This document shows positions 7,166 through 14,335 of a DNA stretch of 17,351 bases, in pieces. The DNA lies in the NCBI GenBank assembly GCA_040384645.1, contig JAZKIX010000155.1, positions 1 through 17,351 of the forward strand, given 5' to 3'. The position numbers and the translations under genes were made by a program. This DNA is from JAZKIX01 sp040384645. Lineage in GTDB: Bacteria > Pseudomonadota > Gammaproteobacteria > Burkholderiales > Burkholderiaceae_D. Under the pieces are notes generated by a model that searched no databases, was not told the DNA's origin, and worked only from the letters and a program-made list of their open reading frames with translations. Numbering within the stretch: the stretch's first letter is position 1; every line of letters starts with the position of its first letter.

Positions 7166-8656
7166 TCAATGCTTCAAGGAACCTGGCAACGGTGTTTTCA
7201 GGTACGGGAAGCTATTGTTGACAAAGCTGCTGTCAAGGAAAGCGCCATCGGTAAAATCCAGTGTGCCGGCAGGTGCGTCGGCTGGTACGCAACCGATACT
7301 CAACACACACAAACGGCCCATTACGACGCGCAAGGCGATATCGACCACGTCATCGCCAGGGCGACGACCGTTAGGGAAGCCGGCGCCATCGCCGCCGATC
7401 ACGCCCAGCCGATTTTGCGTCGCGCTGACAGGTGCGGAGGTATTGAGGCGCAGCATTTCAGAGCCCACTACCGTCTTGGGTTGATTCACACCCTTGATCC
7501 CGGTCAGGAAAGCGGCCACCAGATCGTTGCGGGGGAAGTTGGTCGGTGCTTTGGCACCGGCGCTGCCATACAAAATCTCAACTAAAGCTGGCAAGGTCGG
7601 ATTGGTTACGTAGTCGATGAACTGGCCATCGCCGCTGGGTTTGCTGTGGTTGAACTGATCCTTGTCCTTCAACCCGATCACCACTTCGTTCACCAACGGC
7701 ATGCCGAGCCGCGAAACCTGGGTCCAGGCGCCGCCTTCCTTGGATGCTGCGCCGCCCTTTGGATTAGGGTTAATCAAACGCGCTTGCCGCACGCTGGCGG
7801 TAGTCCAGCCGCCGATCACCGGTTCGCCGGCAGTGGCAACGCAACTGATCGGCAATTCAAGTTCAATCGAAGTCACATTCTTGTCGGCCAGATCGTCCTT
7901 AGCCGCTTTTTCTGCATTCGGGTCGAAGGCCGTGGCCGGTGCCTTGATATTGATCAGGTCGAAGGTTTCGCCCAGGTTGACGACAAACGGGTCCTTGCGT
8001 TGGCCGACAAATACCTTGCCCGGACTATTGCAACCCGGCACGGCAATGCTGTACACGTGTTTGGCGGCATAGGCGGCATAGTCAGGGATCGATTTATTGC
8101 CGATATTGTCGAGCGGCTTGTCGAAGGTGGTGGCGCCGCTGGCTTCGTTTTGCACTGCTTCGCTCTTGCCGCTACGGCGGTCACCACGCACCACGTTAAT
8201 GGTGTAGGTTTCGCGCACATTGGCGCCGGCAGCATTGGGGCTAGAGATATCGCCGCCGTTGATGACCAGCGGGATCGACACTTTCTTGCCGCCTACAGTG
8301 AGCGGGGTATCCTTGTTTTGATTCTTGAAACGGAATTGAAAGGTCAGGTGTTCCTTGGCATCGCCCACATTGTCGATATGGATTTCATACAGCGCGTCCG
8401 GGTCCATCGAAAAATAATTCGGCCCGCCATAGGCATCTTGCAAGGGCACATAATTGGCGATCAATGTCACGTAGCCGGCGCGGTTAGCTTCATAGCTGCG
8501 AAACATATAGAAGTCGGTCGCGTCGACTTTGGGACTGCGCGCAATAAACGGCGCTTCGCGATGGCTCGACGCCGCGGCTGGCAAACAGGCGACGCCTGCC
8601 AATGCACTGACAACCAGTGCGGTAAAACTGGATTTCTTCAACATATACGATGGCAT
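7166..8656 (-). CDS. DUF4331 family exported protein
   Basis: A 496-residue secreted protein of the DUF4331 family, whose function is unknown. A signal peptide spans residues 1-29 (cleavage PAAA/SSHREAP). The family's N-terminal signature SSHREAPFIARSPKVDATDFYMF follows at once, with conserved C-terminal stretches including FLTGIKGVNQP, GVIGGDGAGFPNGRRPGDD and DIALRVVMG. The frame can start at TTG 8668, but the ATG at 8656 is preceded by GGAGAG at a good distance, so the TTG would overlap the ribosome binding site and is rejected. It is first in the operon with the lipoprotein, TPR and HupE genes. A purine-poor leader rich in CTTCTTTTT precedes the Shine-Dalgarno. Confidence 0.93.
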   Translation of the reverse strand: MPSYMLKKSSFTALVVSALAGVACLPAAASSHREAPFIARSPKVDATDFYMFRSYEANRAGYVTLIANYVPLQDAYGGPNYFSMDPDALYEIHIDNVGDAKEHLTFQFRFKNQNKDTPLTVGGKKVSIPLVINGGDISSPNAAGANVRETYTINVVRGDRRSGKSEAVQNEASGATTFDKPLDNIGNKSIPDYAAYAAKHVYSIAVPGCNSPGKVFVGQRKDPFVVNLGETFDLINIKAPATAFDPNAEKAAKDDLADKNVTSIELELPISCVATAGEPVIGGWTTASVRQARLINPNPKGGAASKEGGAWTQVSRLGMPLVNEVVIGLKDKDQFNHSKPSGDGQFIDYVTNPTLPALVEILYGSAGAKAPTNFPRNDLVAAFLTGIKGVNQPKTVVGSEMLRLNTSAPVSATQNRLGVIGGDGAGFPNGRRPGDDVVDIALRVVMGRLCVLSIGCVPADAPAGTLDFTDGAFLDSSFVNNSFPYLKTPLPGSLKH

Positions 8657-8720
8657 GATGCTCTCCAAAAAGAAGAAAAAAGGGAACCCGGATCAGATAA
8701 ATCAGTTGTTACGGTGTTTG

Positions 8721-8747
8721 TACGCAACGGAAAAGCTATCGGATTCA
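8721..8747 (-). promoter_or_regulatory. Possible ECF-type promoter of the DUF4331 operon
   Basis: On the minus strand TGAATCC (8741-8747) is followed after 16 bases by CGTA (8721-8724), 65 bp upstream of the ATG. The shape resembles extracytoplasmic-function sigma promoters (a -35 with AATCC, -10 with CGTA). There is no good sigma-70 promoter nearby, but the match is short and could be chance. Confidence 0.22.
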
Positions 8748-8972
8748 AAAATATGGCTTTTTTGAAAAATATTTCACTGATGCCAAAAGAGTGGCAGAAG
8801 CTGCTTGGAAGTTGCCACCCGAAAAGAAGAATAGGTCGCTACCCAAAGTCAGCGATCGACGAGTCCGCACTCCGCTATCGCATTTAATATGCTCGATATT
8901 TGTCGCCGAATAGCATAAGTGAGGGGTATATGCCAAAACATATGCTTAGCCGCACGTTTTCATTGGCCCTTT

Positions 8973-8996
8973 AAATATACAGGCGGCAGTATATTT
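8973..8996. promoter_or_regulatory. Perfect dyad AAATATAC-N8-GTATATTT, copy 2 of the shared motif
   Basis: AAATATAC at 8973-8980 and GTATATTT at 8989-8996 are exact inverted copies around AGGCGGCA. It resembles the site at 4403-4427. The symmetry suggests a dimeric regulator. It lies about 280 bp upstream of the metH ATG and about 320 bp upstream of the DUF4331 ATG, so it could act on either. The regulator is not identified; the arms resemble a LexA site only loosely. Confidence 0.45.
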
Positions 8997-9075
8997 GCGC
9001 CCTTTAGATGTCGCCACAATACGGAAAAGGCTTGCTGATCAACCGGCGTGATCCGGGAGCCAAGACAATCTGGCG

Positions 9076-9081
9076 TATAAT
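9076..9081 (+). promoter_or_regulatory. -10 element TATAAT for metH leader
   Basis: A consensus TATAAT lies about 200 bp upstream of the metH ATG. No good -35 is seen at 16-18 bp (the sequence there is GC-rich), so an activator may be needed. Transcription from here would start near 9088 and include the structured leader. Confidence 0.45.
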
Positions 9082-9087
9082 TTCTGC

Positions 9088-9260
9088 CCTGCAAAAGGCG
9101 CTACATTCGACAAAATTAGCAGAGCACACGATCGCCAAGGCGCATCAAACTTTGGCAGCGAGACATGTCCTTGTATCGGATTGCAAAGGACTTGATCGCC
9201 GCGCTGCAATCACCATCATTACCCTGCCCGTTTTAATCCGGCAACGGCGGGGCTTTTTTG
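9088..9260 (+). ncRNA. Structured metH leader, candidate attenuator/riboswitch or small RNA
   Basis: Between the TATAAT and metH lie several helices. GCCAA and TTGGC pair within about 9134-9157. GTCCTT (9167-9172) pairs exactly with AAGGAC (9186-9191). A GC-rich imperfect hairpin (about 9222-9253, inner CCG-GCAA-CGG) is followed by T6 at 9254-9259. A terminator directly before metH suggests premature termination control by a metabolite such as cobalamin, SAM or SAH. I could not match the cobalamin (B12 box) or SAH riboswitch cores, so the class is unknown. A stand-alone small RNA of about 170 nt is the alternative. Confidence 0.45.
9222..9259 (+). terminator. Intrinsic-terminator-like hairpin upstream of metH
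   Basis: CCCGTT (9227-9232) pairs with AACGG and flanking GGGG at 9243-9252, with alternative inner pairing CCG-GCAA-CGG; six T residues follow at 9254-9259. The metH ATG is only 18 bases past the T run. The stem is imperfect, with one bulged C, so strength is uncertain. Confidence 0.55.
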
Positions 9261-9277
9261 CTTTTGAAAGAACCACC

Positions 9278-12200
9278 ATGAGTGTGACCAAGAAGCACCA
9301 TCCCGTATCCGCCACCGAAGCGCAGTTGCGCGAGATTCTGGCGCGCCGCATCATGATTCTCGATGGTGCGATGGGCACCATGATCCAGCAATACAAGCTC
9401 ACCGAAGAAGATTACCGGGGCGGGCCGGATGGACGTTTCGCCACATTTGCAGCGCCGCCGCTGGCCAACGGCGCGCCCAATCCGCGTGAGTTATTCGTCA
9501 AGGGCAATAACGAATTGCTGAGTCTGACGCAGCCGCACATCATCCAAGAAATCCACGAGCAATATCTGGCCGCCGGCGCCGATTTGATCGAGACCAATAC
9601 CTTCGGCGCGACTTCGGTGGCGCAAGACGATTACCACATGGCGCATCTGGTGTACGAGATGAATGTGCAATCGGCAAAATTAGCGCGTGCTGCCTGCGAT
9701 AAATATTCCAGCCCAGACAAACCACGCTTTGTTGCAGGCGCCCTTGGCCCGACGCCAAAAACCGCCTCGATTTCGCCCGACGTCAACGACCCGGCGGCGC
9801 GCAATGTCACCTTTGATCAACTAGTTGCCACTTACCTGGAACAAACCCGCGCGCTGGTTGAAGGCGGCGCCGATGTGTTGTTGGTGGAAACTATCTTCGA
9901 CACGCTCAATTGCAAGGCGGCGCTATTTGCCATCGACCTGTTTTTTGAAGAAAGTGGCAAGCATTTGCCGCTGATGATTTCCGGCACGGTGACCGATGCT
10001 TCGGGGCGGATTTTGTCGGGGCAAACGGTGCCGGCGTTCTGGAATTCAATCCGGCACGCCAAGCCGCTCACCGTCGGCCTGAATTGCGCGCTGGGTGCGG
10101 CGCTAATGCGTCCGTATGCGGAAGAGTTGTCGAAAATTGCCGACACTTTTGTCTGCATTTATCCTAATGCCGGCTTGCCCAATCCCATGAGCGATACCGG
10201 CTTTGACGAATTGCCGGCCGATACCTCGTCCTTGCTAAAAGAATTTGCCGAGAGCGGTTTTATCAATATCGCCGGTGGTTGCTGCGGCACCACGCCGGCC
10301 CATATCAAGGCGATTGCCGAGCTGGTGTTGCCGCTGACGCCGCGCACGGTGCCGGTGGCCGATCACGCCACGCGGTTGGCTGGGTTGGAGCCATTTACCA
10401 TCGACGACAACTCGTTGTTTGTCAACGTCGGCGAGCGTACCAATGTCACCGGCTCCAAGGCCTTTGCGCGCATGATATTGAATGAACAGTTCGACGAAGC
10501 GCTGGCAGTGGCGCGGCAACAGGTCGAAAACGGCGCGCAAATCATCGACATCAATATGGATGAAGCGATGCTCGATTCGCTGGCTGCGATGAGCCGCTTC
10601 CTGAACCTGATTGCGTCCGAACCCGACATCGCGCGGGTGCCAATCATGATCGATTCATCCAAATGGTCGGTGATCGAAGCGGGCCTTAAATGCGTGCAGG
10701 GCAAGTCGATTGTCAACTCGATTTCGATGAAGGAAGGCGAAGCCGAATTCCTGCGCCAGGCCACTTTGTGCCGGCGTTACGGCGCAGCGGTGATCGTGAT
10801 GGCGTTTGACGAGACAGGCCAGGCCGACACGTTTGAGCGCAAGATTGAAATTTGCAAACGCGCTTACGATTTGTTGATTGCGGAAGTCGATTTCCCACCG
10901 GAAGACATCATTTTCGATCCGAATATTTTCGCCATCGCGACCGGTATCGAAGAGCACAATAATTACGCGGTCGATTTTATCAATTCAGTGCGCTGGATAC
11001 GTGAAAACCTGCCGCACGCCAAGATCAGCGGCGGCGTCTCGAACGTCAGTTTTTCTTTCCGCGGCAATGACCCTGCGCGTGAAGCAATCCATACCGTATT
11101 CCTGTATCACGCGATCAAGGCCGGAATGACGATGGGCATTGTCAACGCCGGGATGGTTGGCGTGTACGACAATATTCCCGCCGAATTGCGTGAACGGGTT
11201 GAAGACGTGGTGCTCAATCGGCGTGAAGATGCGACCGAGCGCATGATCGAAATCGCCGGCTCCTTGAAGGCTGATGGCAAGAAAGAAGAAGCCACGCTGG
11301 AATGGCGCAACGACACCGTGCAAAAGCGCCTGTCGCATGCGCTGGTGTATGGCATCACGCAATGGATCGTGGAAGACACCGAAGAAGCGCGGCAAGAATT
11401 ATTGGGTAATGGCGGGCGCCCGATCCATGTGATCGAAGGGCCGCTGATGGATGGCATGAACATCGTCGGCGACCTGTTCGGCCAGGGCAAAATGTTCTTG
11501 CCGCAAGTGGTCAAGTCAGCGCGCGTGATGAAGCAGGCGGTGGCGCATTTGATCCCCTTCATCGAAGAAGAAAAGAAGCTCTTGGGCGACAGCAAACCCA
11601 AAGGAAAGATCGTGATCGCCACCGTCAAGGGCGACGTGCACGACATTGGCAAAAACATCGTGTCGGTGGTTTTGCAATGCAATAACTTTGAAGTCGTCAA
11701 CATGGGCGTGATGGTGCCCTGTTCTGAAATATTGGCGCGCGCCAAGTTGGAAGGCGCCGACATCATCGGCCTGTCTGGCCTGATCACGCCCTCGCTGGAA
11801 GAGATGGCGCACGTCGCCAAAGAAATGCAGCGCGACCCGCATTTCCGCATGATGAAAATTCCGCTGCTGATCGGCGGCGCTACCACTAGCCGCGCCCACA
11901 CCGCCGTCAAGATCGCCCACAACTACGAAGGCCCGGTAGTCTATGTGCCCGACGCTTCGCGCGCCGTTGCCGTGGCGCAATCGCTGCTGACGCCGGAAAG
12001 CCGCGATCAATACGTCGAAGATATTGCGGTCGATTACGAACGGATCCGCGTCTTGCACGCCAATAAAAAAGCCACGCCCTTGTTGTCGCTCTCCGCTGCA
12101 CGCGCCAACCGGATGCTCGTGCCTTTCGATGGCAACGCAGCGCCCGTGAAGCCAAAATTCATCGGCCGCCGCGTATTCAAGAACGTCGATCTGGCCACCA

Positions 12201-13081
12201 TTGCCCAATACATCGATTGGGGTCCGTTCTTCCAGACCTGGGATTTGGCTGGCCCGTATCCCGCCATCCTGACCGATGAAGTGGTCGGCGAAGCGGCAAC
12301 AAGGGTATTTGCCGAAGCGCAAGAAATGCTGAAGAAATTGATCGATGGCCGCTGGCTCACCGCCAACGGCGTTGTGTCCTTATTGCCCGCCAACAGCGTC
12401 AATGACGACGATATCGAAATCTATACCGACGAGAGCCGCAGCACAGTCGCCTTTACCTATTACGGCTTGCGCCAGCAAGGCATCAAACCCGTAATCGATG
12501 GCGTGGCGCGGCTCAACCAATGCCTGGCCGATTTCATCGCACCCAAACTGATTGATGGCAAACCGTCCGGTGTGGCCGACTACATCGGCATGTTCGCCGT
12601 CACCAGCGGATTGGGCATCGAAAAATACGAGAAACGCTTTGAAGACGCGCACGACGATTACAGCAGCATCATGCTCAAATCTTTAGCCGACCGTCTGGCC
12701 GAAGCCTTTGCCGAATACCTGCATGAGCGGGTGCGTAAAGATTTATGGGGTTACGTCCCGGATGAGGCCTTGACTTCGGACGCCATGATTGCCGAGGAAT
12801 ACAAAGGCATCCGCCCCGCGCCAGGCTATCCGGCATGCCCGGAACACACGGTCAAAGCCGATATGTTCAAAGTGATGCAATGCGAAGAAATCGGCATGAT
12901 GTTGACTGAATCGTTCGCCATGTTTCCGGGGGCTGCGGTGTCGGGATTTTATTTCGCCCATCCGGAATCAAAGTATTTTGTGGTGGGGAAGATTGGCGAG
13001 GATCAGTTGATGGATATGGTCAAACGACGCGGGGCGAGCAAGGAAGATGTGGAACGCTGGCTGGCGCCAAATTTGTCGTAA
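9278..13081 (+). CDS. metH: Cobalamin-dependent methionine synthase
   Basis: A 1267-residue, full-length MetH (EC 2.1.1.13), which transfers the methyl group of 5-methyltetrahydrofolate to homocysteine via methylcobalamin in the cytoplasm. The homocysteine domain (about 20-350) has its zinc cysteines C270 (VGLNC) and C335-C336 (GGCCGTTP). The pterin domain (about 375-640) has VNVGERTNVTGS and DPNIFAIATG. The cobalamin domain has DVHDIGKN with H788 as the cobalt ligand, and SGLITPSLEEM. The AdoMet-binding reactivation domain (about 945-1267) contains RPAPGYPACPEH at 1179-1190. All key residues are present. I start at ATG 9278, where homologous sequence begins; the upstream 90 codons in frame contain the promoter and terminator-like hairpin. 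Shine-Dalgarno is weak (GAAAG). It is a single-domain-order, unsplit gene transcribed alone. Confidence 0.98.
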   Translation: MSVTKKHHPVSATEAQLREILARRIMILDGAMGTMIQQYKLTEEDYRGGPDGRFATFAAPPLANGAPNPRELFVKGNNELLSLTQPHIIQEIHEQYLAAGADLIETNTFGATSVAQDDYHMAHLVYEMNVQSAKLARAACDKYSSPDKPRFVAGALGPTPKTASISPDVNDPAARNVTFDQLVATYLEQTRALVEGGADVLLVETIFDTLNCKAALFAIDLFFEESGKHLPLMISGTVTDASGRILSGQTVPAFWNSIRHAKPLTVGLNCALGAALMRPYAEELSKIADTFVCIYPNAGLPNPMSDTGFDELPADTSSLLKEFAESGFINIAGGCCGTTPAHIKAIAELVLPLTPRTVPVADHATRLAGLEPFTIDDNSLFVNVGERTNVTGSKAFARMILNEQFDEALAVARQQVENGAQIIDINMDEAMLDSLAAMSRFLNLIASEPDIARVPIMIDSSKWSVIEAGLKCVQGKSIVNSISMKEGEAEFLRQATLCRRYGAAVIVMAFDETGQADTFERKIEICKRAYDLLIAEVDFPPEDIIFDPNIFAIATGIEEHNNYAVDFINSVRWIRENLPHAKISGGVSNVSFSFRGNDPAREAIHTVFLYHAIKAGMTMGIVNAGMVGVYDNIPAELRERVEDVVLNRREDATERMIEIAGSLKADGKKEEATLEWRNDTVQKRLSHALVYGITQWIVEDTEEARQELLGNGGRPIHVIEGPLMDGMNIVGDLFGQGKMFLPQVVKSARVMKQAVAHLIPFIEEEKKLLGDSKPKGKIVIATVKGDVHDIGKNIVSVVLQCNNFEVVNMGVMVPCSEILARAKLEGADIIGLSGLITPSLEEMAHVAKEMQRDPHFRMMKIPLLIGGATTSRAHTAVKIAHNYEGPVVYVPDASRAVAVAQSLLTPESRDQYVEDIAVDYERIRVLHANKKATPLLSLSAARANRMLVPFDGNAAPVKPKFIGRRVFKNVDLATIAQYIDWGPFFQTWDLAGPYPAILTDEVVGEAATRVFAEAQEMLKKLIDGRWLTANGVVSLLPANSVNDDDIEIYTDESRSTVAFTYYGLRQQGIKPVIDGVARLNQCLADFIAPKLIDGKPSGVADYIGMFAVTSGLGIEKYEKRFEDAHDDYSSIMLKSLADRLAEAFAEYLHERVRKDLWGYVPDEALTSDAMIAEEYKGIRPAPGYPACPEHTVKADMFKVMQCEEIGMMLTESFAMFPGAAVSGFYFAHPESKYFVVGKIGEDQLMDMVKRRGASKEDVERWLAPNLS

Positions 13082-13099
13082 TTTATTCGTCGTATTTTC

Positions 13100-13149
13100 A
13101 AAAATCAGCCGTGGTCAGCTAGCCTGCGGTTTGGTACGCTGTGATTTTT
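13100..13149. terminator. Possible bidirectional terminator after metH
   Basis: AAAAATCA at 13100-13107 is an exact inverted copy of TGATTTTT at 13142-13149, extended by GC/GC after a two-base bulge. The 34-base interior is GC-rich. The A-tract/T-tract layout fits a metH terminator, but the loop is long. The right arm also overlaps the TATACT (13149-13154) that may serve the next gene. Confidence 0.35.
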
Positions 13150-13171
13150 ATACTTCTCTTGATGAGGCGTC

Positions 13172-13645
13172 ATGAAGAAAATACTTGGTTTTGCGCTGGC
13201 ACTGCTTACGCTTCAAACGACGCTGCCCACCTCGGCTGCTGACATACAGAAATGGACTGATGCTAACGGAACAACACATTATGGCGATGGTCCGGCTGAA
13301 GAGGCACAGGCGGAAGAAATGGAATTGAAATGGACCACGCCGGTCGCCAAACCACTGCTACAACGCGCCGCTGGCGAGTTTTATGGCGTCCCACTGTATC
13401 CAGAGCAAATCAAGCCAGAGAAATCCGATCCGCCCAAGATGCCGGCGACGTTGCGGTTTTTGACCAGCAGTTCGGTGGCAACCGTGACCAGTTTCTATAA
13501 AACCAATATCGCCAGCAAATACAAATTAGAAACGCTCGATGACGGATCGATCCATATAAGCTACAAGGTTGACCATCTGGATAAAGTTATTTTGATTAAG
13601 GATTTTTTTGGTAAGGCGGATGTGACGATTCGAGCTGATAAATAG
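13172..13645 (+). CDS. DUF4124 domain exported protein
   Basis: A 157-residue protein with a signal peptide (MKKILGFALALLTLQTT..., cleavage after TSA near 22). Residues about 24-40 (DIQKWTDANGTTHYGD) are the DUF4124 signature, a small beta domain typical of betaproteobacterial and gammaproteobacterial envelope proteins of unknown function. The C-terminal half (about 85-157) has a mixed alpha/beta appearance with TSFYKTNIASKYKLE and no recognised motif. GAGG sits 6-7 bases before the ATG. TATACT at 13149-13154 may be the -10. It is separated from metH by 90 bp and followed by the transposase remnant, so it is probably monocistronic. Confidence 0.88.
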   Translation: MKKILGFALALLTLQTTLPTSAADIQKWTDANGTTHYGDGPAEEAQAEEMELKWTTPVAKPLLQRAAGEFYGVPLYPEQIKPEKSDPPKMPATLRFLTSSSVATVTSFYKTNIASKYKLETLDDGSIHISYKVDHLDKVILIKDFFGKADVTIRADK

Positions 13646-13739
13646 GCTGCCATAGTTCTAACGAAGTTTAACCCTCAGCTACAGGCAGCTTGATTATCCT
13701 TCGGCGCCTTCAATCACATGAAGAACCCATGGCTGTTAA

Positions 13740-14081
13740 TTAGTCCGCCTGAGCCATTTTGACAGCACGGCTGAAGTTGAGGGAATTGGCGAAGATGGCA
13801 GTGAAAATAGACGTCACTTGATGTCTGCGCAGGCAATTAAGGGCCACAGAGCGCAGTCTGGCCAGGATGCCGGGCTGCGCTCTTACCCGGCAGGCGTCCT
13901 CCCGCAAAACGACATCGCGCACGTGGTGAAATGGATTTTCGATGGCCCAATGGCCGCGGATGGCATTTTGAAACTGGCTGGCGCTTTCGCGCGTGATTTT
14001 GCCGCTACGCTGATAGGTGACGGTGCGCTCGATATGCGCGGCCATTTGAATCGAGGGCCATTGCGCGCCAAACCAGTTCAA
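13740..14081 (-). pseudogene. ISAs1-family transposase, C-terminal remnant
   Basis: About 113 residues matching the end of ISAs1/H-repeat transposases: WPSIQMAAHIERTVTYQRSGK, then the family hallmark HWAIENPFHHVRDVVLREDACRVR (the Glu of HWAIEN is the last catalytic DDE residue), then LARLRSVALNCLRR. Full-length members have roughly 370-400 residues, so about two thirds, with both catalytic Asp residues, is missing. There is no ATG; the frame simply starts at the junction. The 5' breakpoint at 14081/14082 coincides with the first base of the duplicated LRR unit. It cannot transpose on its own. The terminal inverted repeat beyond 13740 was not identified. Confidence 0.87.
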
Positions 14082-14265
14082 GCGCGGATTGTTGCGACGG
14101 ACTGTGAGTGCGAGCCAACGCCGATGTGCTTAAACGAAAAGCGGGCCTTTTTGCTCGATTAGTTCCCTGCCATCCCTTGTTCGATTATCATGCGTCAGCT
14201 AAAAAGAACGTCAAAAATGCCGGGATCGCATAGCGGTTCCTGTCAATGTTCGTCTTGCCTTAAGT

Positions 14266-14292
14266 GCAACGGCTTTTGCTTTCAGCCGTTGC
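14266..14292 (+). promoter_or_regulatory. Leader hairpin of LRR gene 1
   Basis: GCAACGGCT (14266-14274) and AGCCGTTGC (14284-14292) form a perfect 9-bp stem with a 9-base loop, 43 bases upstream of the ATG. The stem is identical in unit 2 although the loop differs, which suggests selection. It might control translation or transcription; no known riboswitch core was recognised. Confidence 0.5.
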
Positions 14293-14335
14293 AATCAGCG
14301 CCAAACACTAAGTATTTCACCCAAGAAAGAATTTT

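Larger units (their letters stand above)
8657..9075. other. Divergent intergenic region between DUF4331 operon and metH
   Basis: This stretch separates the minus-strand DUF4331 operon from metH. It holds the DUF4331 leader, the ECF-like promoter candidate and copy 2 of the near-palindromic motif. Reading frames here lack protein features. The frame of metH is open from ATG 9008 onward, but that part is upstream of the TATAAT and looks non-coding. Confidence 0.65.

Noticed and set aside
7646..8887. A 413-codon + strand frame opposite the DUF4331 gene
   Set aside because: It is antisense to a clear family member; its composition is that of a shadow frame and no motif is visible.
9088..9260. 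A known cobalamin or SAH riboswitch in the metH leader
   Set aside because: I found no B12 box (GCCACTG type) and no match to the SAH core; the leader is reported only as unclassified.
9008..9277. A 90-codon in-frame N-terminal extension of metH starting at ATG 9008
   Set aside because: It contains the TATAAT and the terminator-like hairpin with T6, has no recognisable domain, and MetH homology starts just after ATG 9278.
11516..12322. A 268-codon minus-strand frame within metH, and the similar frame at 11107-11922
   Set aside because: Both are antisense to conserved MetH domains and overlap each other; they have no protein features.
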